Below, piece by piece: positions 54,901 through 60,900 of a stretch of DNA of 64,000 nt; position 1 is the stretch's first letter; every line of letters starts with the position of its first letter. The translations under genes were made by a program, and so were the position numbers. The notes beneath the pieces were generated by a model, which was not told the DNA's origin, searched no databases, and worked only from the letters and a program-made list of their open reading frames with translations. Location: contig CP136066.1 in the NCBI GenBank assembly GCA_032622095.1, forward strand, positions 147,591,559-147,655,558. The letters are read 5' to 3'. Source of the DNA: Siphonodentalium dalli (Eukaryota > Mollusca > Scaphopoda > Gadilida > Siphonodentaliidae).

Positions 54901-57900
54901 AACATCGTTCTTTCCACCGTGGCTGATCGTAAAATGAATGCTACACAAAGTACAAAATGCATCCGTTTGTCCATGATCACTACGTTTAAGCCATGGATGT
55001 TCAACAATCCACGCATCACGAAACTTGGAGTCATATCTCTTCTTTTTACTAGGTGTTTCTGGAGAATCACATTTACGTTTTTTCGACATAGTTAAACGAT
55101 AAACACATACACTTTGCCACTTTCCACGGACACGCTGACTTATATAGCCGTATGTAATCTGTTTTGGCATCCCTGAGTCGCCAGTCATTTGGTAATCCCC
55201 TGATGAAGCGACGGCCAGTAAACAATGGTGCCTTTGTTTACTATGCATCGCCGCAATTACGGTGGTCGAATGATAGGCATGCTTTGACAATGAAGACCTG
55301 TTTAATTGACTTACTAGTAGGGCTAATTGCAATCGGAGATTATAACAAGCAGATAACTTCCTGCACTTTGTGTTAGCGATAGGCCATAAAATCGTAGGCA
55401 CTCTCATTTTGATTTACGGGGGTGCGTGATATCGGGAGATTCCATCTCCCGATCGGGAGCCCGGGAGATGGTGCCCGATATCGGGAGACTCCCGCCGAAA
55501 TCGGGAGGGTTGACATGTCTGGTCCGGACGGACGGACGACGGATGAGGAGTGATGACTATAGCTCCACCGGAGACTTCGTCTCAGGTGAGCTAAAAACAA
55601 TCAAATTCACAAATCCAACAAATAGCATGTGTATTGTGTCGACCTCAATTTCCTGAACCCAGTACTGAAAACCAATCCCATATTCATTAAGTATTTTTCG
55701 AGTTCTGTGCCTTCAAAAACGCGAGTTTACCTGATTTCGGCCCATTTTCGGGGCCTCAATTTCGCAGAATGAGCCAAAATGCCTTATTTATGGTTAATTA
55801 TAAAAAAAATAGAGCAAACTGAAGGGCTTTTTCAGTGTTTTAGTAATTTCCTCACTAGATTAAATGCAAAAAATGATTAATATGTGCATCTATAATTAAG
55901 AAGAAGATTATATTCTCAAACAAAATGTGTGTTCCATTGTATGGACTTGTATGAATTTTGCCTCTGACACAGAACTTGTATGATGAAATGCAATATTTGA
56001 GGTCATTTAACTCAATAATTTAATATCCATATGCCATGCTTTTCTTATCCTTTTAAGTATGTTGGATTGAACAAATTGTAAAGGTATTAACAGAACATTA
56101 TTTAAGAAAATCAACTTAAGGCCCTTTGAATACTTTGTCTTAGCTTGTTTCCAAAGATGCCATTTTGAGGCATTTTTGTCCATTCTAAAAGGTTTTGGGC
56201 CATAAACACAATAAATGAAAGTGTCAATGACACTGAAGCTCAACTTGGAAAGGGAATAATTTAATGTATTACAGTCAATGGAGCGATTAGGAATGTGGAA
56301 AGTTGAATGTCTAATACTAGTTTATAGACATGAAGAGAAAAGTAAAATCCAAGATGGCTGCTGACGGCCATGTCTTCAGCCGAATGACCCCAAAATGATT
56401 GTATCCCATCCACATGTCATCGTTAACATCCATGACAAATTTTATGACGATCAGACGAAAGGTACGACCTGTAGCCCATGCTAAAGAATTTAGTCATACA
56501 AAGAGTAAAATCCAAGATGGCTGCTGGTGGCCATGTTTTTTGGACAAATGACCCCAAAATGACTCGTTCCCATCTACATGTCATTGTTAACATCCAGGAC
56601 AAATTTTATGATGATCAGACTAAAAGTACGACCTGTAGCCTGTGCTAAATGATTTAGTCATACAAAGAGTAAAATCCAAGATGGCTGCTGGCGGCCATGT
56701 TTTTTGACCGAATACCTCAAAATGACTCGTTCCAATCTACATGTCATTGCTAACATCCAGGACAAATTTTATGATGATCAGACTAAAAGTACGACCTGTA
56801 GCCCGTGCTAAATGATTTAGTCATACAAAGAGTAAAATCCAAGATGGCTGCTGGCGGCCATGTTTTTTGGCCGAATGACCTCAAAATGACTTGTTCCCAT
56901 CTACATGTCATTGTTAACATCCATGACAAATTTTCTGATGATCAGACTAAAGGTACGACCTGTAGCCTGTGCTAAAGAATTTAGTCATACAAAGAGTAAA
57001 ATCCAAGATGGCTGCTGGCGGCCAGGTTATTTGGCCGAATGACCCCAAAATTACTTGTTCCCATCTACATGTCAATATTAACATCCATGACAAATTTAAT
57101 GATGATCAGACGAACAGTACGACCTGTGGCCTGTGCTAATGGATTAAATTTTGAAATCAAAGATGGCTGCTGGTGGCCATGTTTTTTGTCCGAATGACCC
57201 CAAAATGACTCGTTCCCATCTACATTCTAATTTCAACAGCCATTAAAATTTCATGATGATCAGACTAAAGGTACGACCTGTAGCCCGTGCTAAAGGATTT
57301 AGTCATACAAAGAGTAAAATCCAAGATGGCTGCTGGCGGCCATGTTTTTTGTCCGAATGACCCAAAAAAGACTCGTTCCCATCTACATGTCAATATTAAC
57401 ATCCATGACAAATTTCATGATGATCAGACGAACAGTAAGTACGACCTGTAACCCGTGCTAATGGATTGTATTTTGAAATCAAAGATGGCCACTGGCGGCC
57501 ATGTTTTTCATCCAAATGACCCCAAAATGACTCGTTCCCATCTACATTACTATTTCAACAGCCATAAAAAAATTTATGATGATCAGACTAAAAGTACGAC
57601 CTATAGCCCGTGCTAAATGATTTAGTCATACAAAGAGTAAAATCCAAGATGGCTTCTGGTGGCCATATTTTTTGGCCGAATGACCCCAAAATGACTCGTT
57701 CCCATCTACATGTCATTATTAACATTCATGACAAATTTTATGATGATCAGACTAAAAGTACGACCTGTAGCCCGTGCTAAATGATTTAGTCATACAAAGA
57801 GTAAAATCCAAGATGGCTGCTGGCGGCCATGTTTTTTGGACGAATGACCCCAAAATGACTCGTTCCCATCTACATGTCATTGTTAACATCCAGGACAAAT

Positions 57901-60900
57901 TTTATGATGATCAGACTAAAAGTACGACCTGTAGCCCGTGCTAAATGATTTAGTCATACAAAGAGTAAAATCCAAGATGGCTGCTGGCGGCCATGTTATT
58001 TGGCCGAATGACCTCAAAATGACTTGTTCCCATCTACATGTCATTGTTAACATCCATGACAAATTTTCTGATGATCAGACTAAAGGTACGACCTGTAGCC
58101 TGTGCTAAAGAATTTAGTCATACAAAGAGTAAAATCCAAGATGGCTGCTGGCGGCCAGGTTATTTGGCCGAATGACCCCAAAATTACTTGTTCCCATCTA
58201 CATGTCAATATTAACATCCATGACAAATGTAATGATGATCAGACGAACAGTACGACCTGTGGCCTGTGCTAATGGATTAAATTTTGAAATCAAAGATGGC
58301 TGCTGGTGGCCATGTTTTTTGTCCGAATGACCCCAAAATGACTCGTTCCCATCTACATTCTAATTTCAACAGCCATTAAAATTTCATGATGATCAGACTA
58401 AAGGTACGACCTGTAGCCCGTGCTAAAGGATTTAGTCATACAAAGAGTAAAATCCAAGATGGCTGCTGGCGGCCATGTTTTTTGTCCAAATGACCCAAAA
58501 AAGACTCGTTCCCATCTACATGTCAATATTAACATCCATGACAAATTTCATGATGATCAGACGAACAGTAAGTACGACCTGTAACCCGTGCTAATGGATT
58601 GTATTTTGAAATCAAAGATCGCCACTGGCGGCCATGTTTTTCATCCAAATGACCCCAAAATGACTCGTTCCCATCTACATTACTATTTCAACAGCCATAA
58701 AAAAATTTATGATGATCAGACTAAAAGTACGACCTATAGCCCGTGCTAAATGATTTAGTCATACAAAGAGTAAAATCCAAGATGGCTTCTGGTGGCCATG
58801 TTTTTTGGCCGAATGACCCCAAAATGACTCGTTCCCATCTACATGTCATTATTAACATTCATGACAAATTTTATGATGATCAGACTAAAAGTACGACCTG
58901 TAGCCCGTGCTAAATGATTTAGTCATACAAAGAGTAAAATCCAAGATGGCTGCTGGCGGCCATGTTTTTCGGCCGAATTACCCCAAAATGACTCGTTCCC
59001 ATCTACATGTCATTGTTAACATCCATGACAAATTTTATGATGATCAGACTAAAGGTACGACCTGTAGCCTGTGCTAAAGAATTTAGTCATACAAAGAGTA
59101 AAATCCAAGATGGCTGCTGGCGGCCATGTTTTTTGGCCGAATGACCCCAAAATTACTCGTTCCCATCTACATGTCAATATTAACATCCATGACAAATTTA
59201 ATGATGATCAGACGAACAGTAAGACCTGTGGCCTGTGCTAATGGATTAAATTTTGAAATCAAAGATGGCTGCTGGTGGCCATGTTTTTTTCCGAATGACC
59301 CCAAAATGACTCGTTCCCATCTACATTCTAATTTCAACAGCCATTACAAATTTCATGATGATCAGACTAAAGGTACGACCTGTAGCCCGTGCTAAAGGAT
59401 TTAGTCATACAAAGAGTAAAATCCAAGATGGCTGCTGGCGGCCATGTTTTTTGCCCGAATGACCCAAAAAAGACTAGTTCCCATCTACATGTCATTGTTA
59501 ACATCTACATTCTAATTTCAACAGCCATTACAAATTTTATGATGATCTGACCAAAGGTACGACCTGTAGCCCATGTCAAAGGATTTAGTCATGCAAAGAG
59601 TAAAATCTAAGATGGCTGCCGGCGGCCATGTTTTTTTGCCAAATAACCCCAAAATTACTCGTTCCCATCTACATGTCAATATTAACATCCATGACAAATT
59701 TCATGACAATAAGACGAACGGTACGGCCTGTAGCCCGTGCTAATGGATTGAATTTTGAAATCCAAGATGGCCACTGGCGGCCATGTTTTTTTTCCGAATG
59801 ACCCCAAAATGACTCGTTCCCATCTACATGTCAATGTCAACATCCATGACAAATTTCATTATAATCGGACCAAAGGTACAAACTGTAGCCCGTGCTAAAG
59901 GAAATTGTTGACGCATCACGCACACACGGACGACGGATACCAAGCCATGGCAATAGCTCAAACTTTACAAAGTAAAGTTGAGCTAAAAACTTTACAAAGT
60001 AAAGTTGAGCTAACAATGGGTGTTTTAATGTGTAAAATTATTTGAACTTTCCTCCCACAACACGTTAGTGTAAAATAATTAGCCTTACATTGGTTATGCC
60101 ATCATATGTCACTTGATTTCTTTCATTTTTCAGTAAACTGACTAGAAATTTTAACGTTGGTATAGGGGTATGAAAAATCATAATATGCAATGTTATCACC
60201 AAATTACAGCCATTTCAGACACAATGTTGTTTTCTTCCAGTTTGTGTACATTCCTTTTGCATTATAAAACTGCTTAATACGTTATTGGACGTTGATTTAT
60301 AATTTTATGGCCATGTTGTTTAAAAACAATCCCAAAATGCCAATTTGACATTTCACTGCCAAATTATGACAAAAAATAATATAGCTCTGTCAATAAACAC
60401 AAACAAAGGAAATGTTCAATTATGTATGAAAGAACAATGTATGCAGAAGCTGCTAATATAAAGTTTTATGCTTCAAGATGCATAATTTTGAAGTTTTTGT
60501 TGATATGCTTTCCCCTACCCCATTGTTCTGCCGTTCAAATTTGGAGTAAGTTTCCACAATAAGGAGTGAAATTCAGTGACATTCATTGGTATAACCATTG
60601 AAATGCTATTTTCTCAACAAAAAAATGATTTAAGAGTACAGATCAAATAATTTTACACAATAAACTTTCGTTCATTTTTCTGAATATAACTAAAAACCTA
60701 TAAAAATTGACAAAAACGCCCCACAATAGCATTTTCGGAAAAGAGGCTAGAGTAAGAGTTCATAGGACCATAATTTAATTTTCTTCAACAATGTATTCGG
60801 AAATTCCTTCACATTTTGTTCAATCTAGTATTCTAAAAATGTTATGAGAAAAGCAGAGCATATGGATATTAATTTATTGAGTTACATGACCTCAAATATG

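Larger units (their letters stand above)
49525..55598. repeat. Long repeat copy 2, inserted in the left foldback arm
   Basis: It starts AACAAGACAGTCAATGACTG and ends GTCTCAGGTGAGCTAAAAAC, as copy 1 at 38593-41847. Internal family-A MITE remnants lie at about 50337-50424, 51306-51437 and 51815-51945. A 120-base tandem duplication (51031-51150 and 51151-51269) is unique to this copy. It is itself interrupted by the hAT transposon at 52934-55521. Confidence 0.75.

Noticed and set aside
55090-55407. N-terminal 106-residue extension of the hAT transposase frame
   Set aside because: Open by chance upstream of the MSKKRKC start; the composition is unlike the rest and the BED-finger region follows the internal Met.
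59126-59395. 89-codon frame in the tandem array
   Set aside because: Spans repeat units and shows the unit periodicity; no coding evidence.
56340-59935. CRISPR-like regular repeats
   Set aside because: Units are contiguous 163-bp repeats without unique spacers, in a eukaryotic intron; a satellite-type array.
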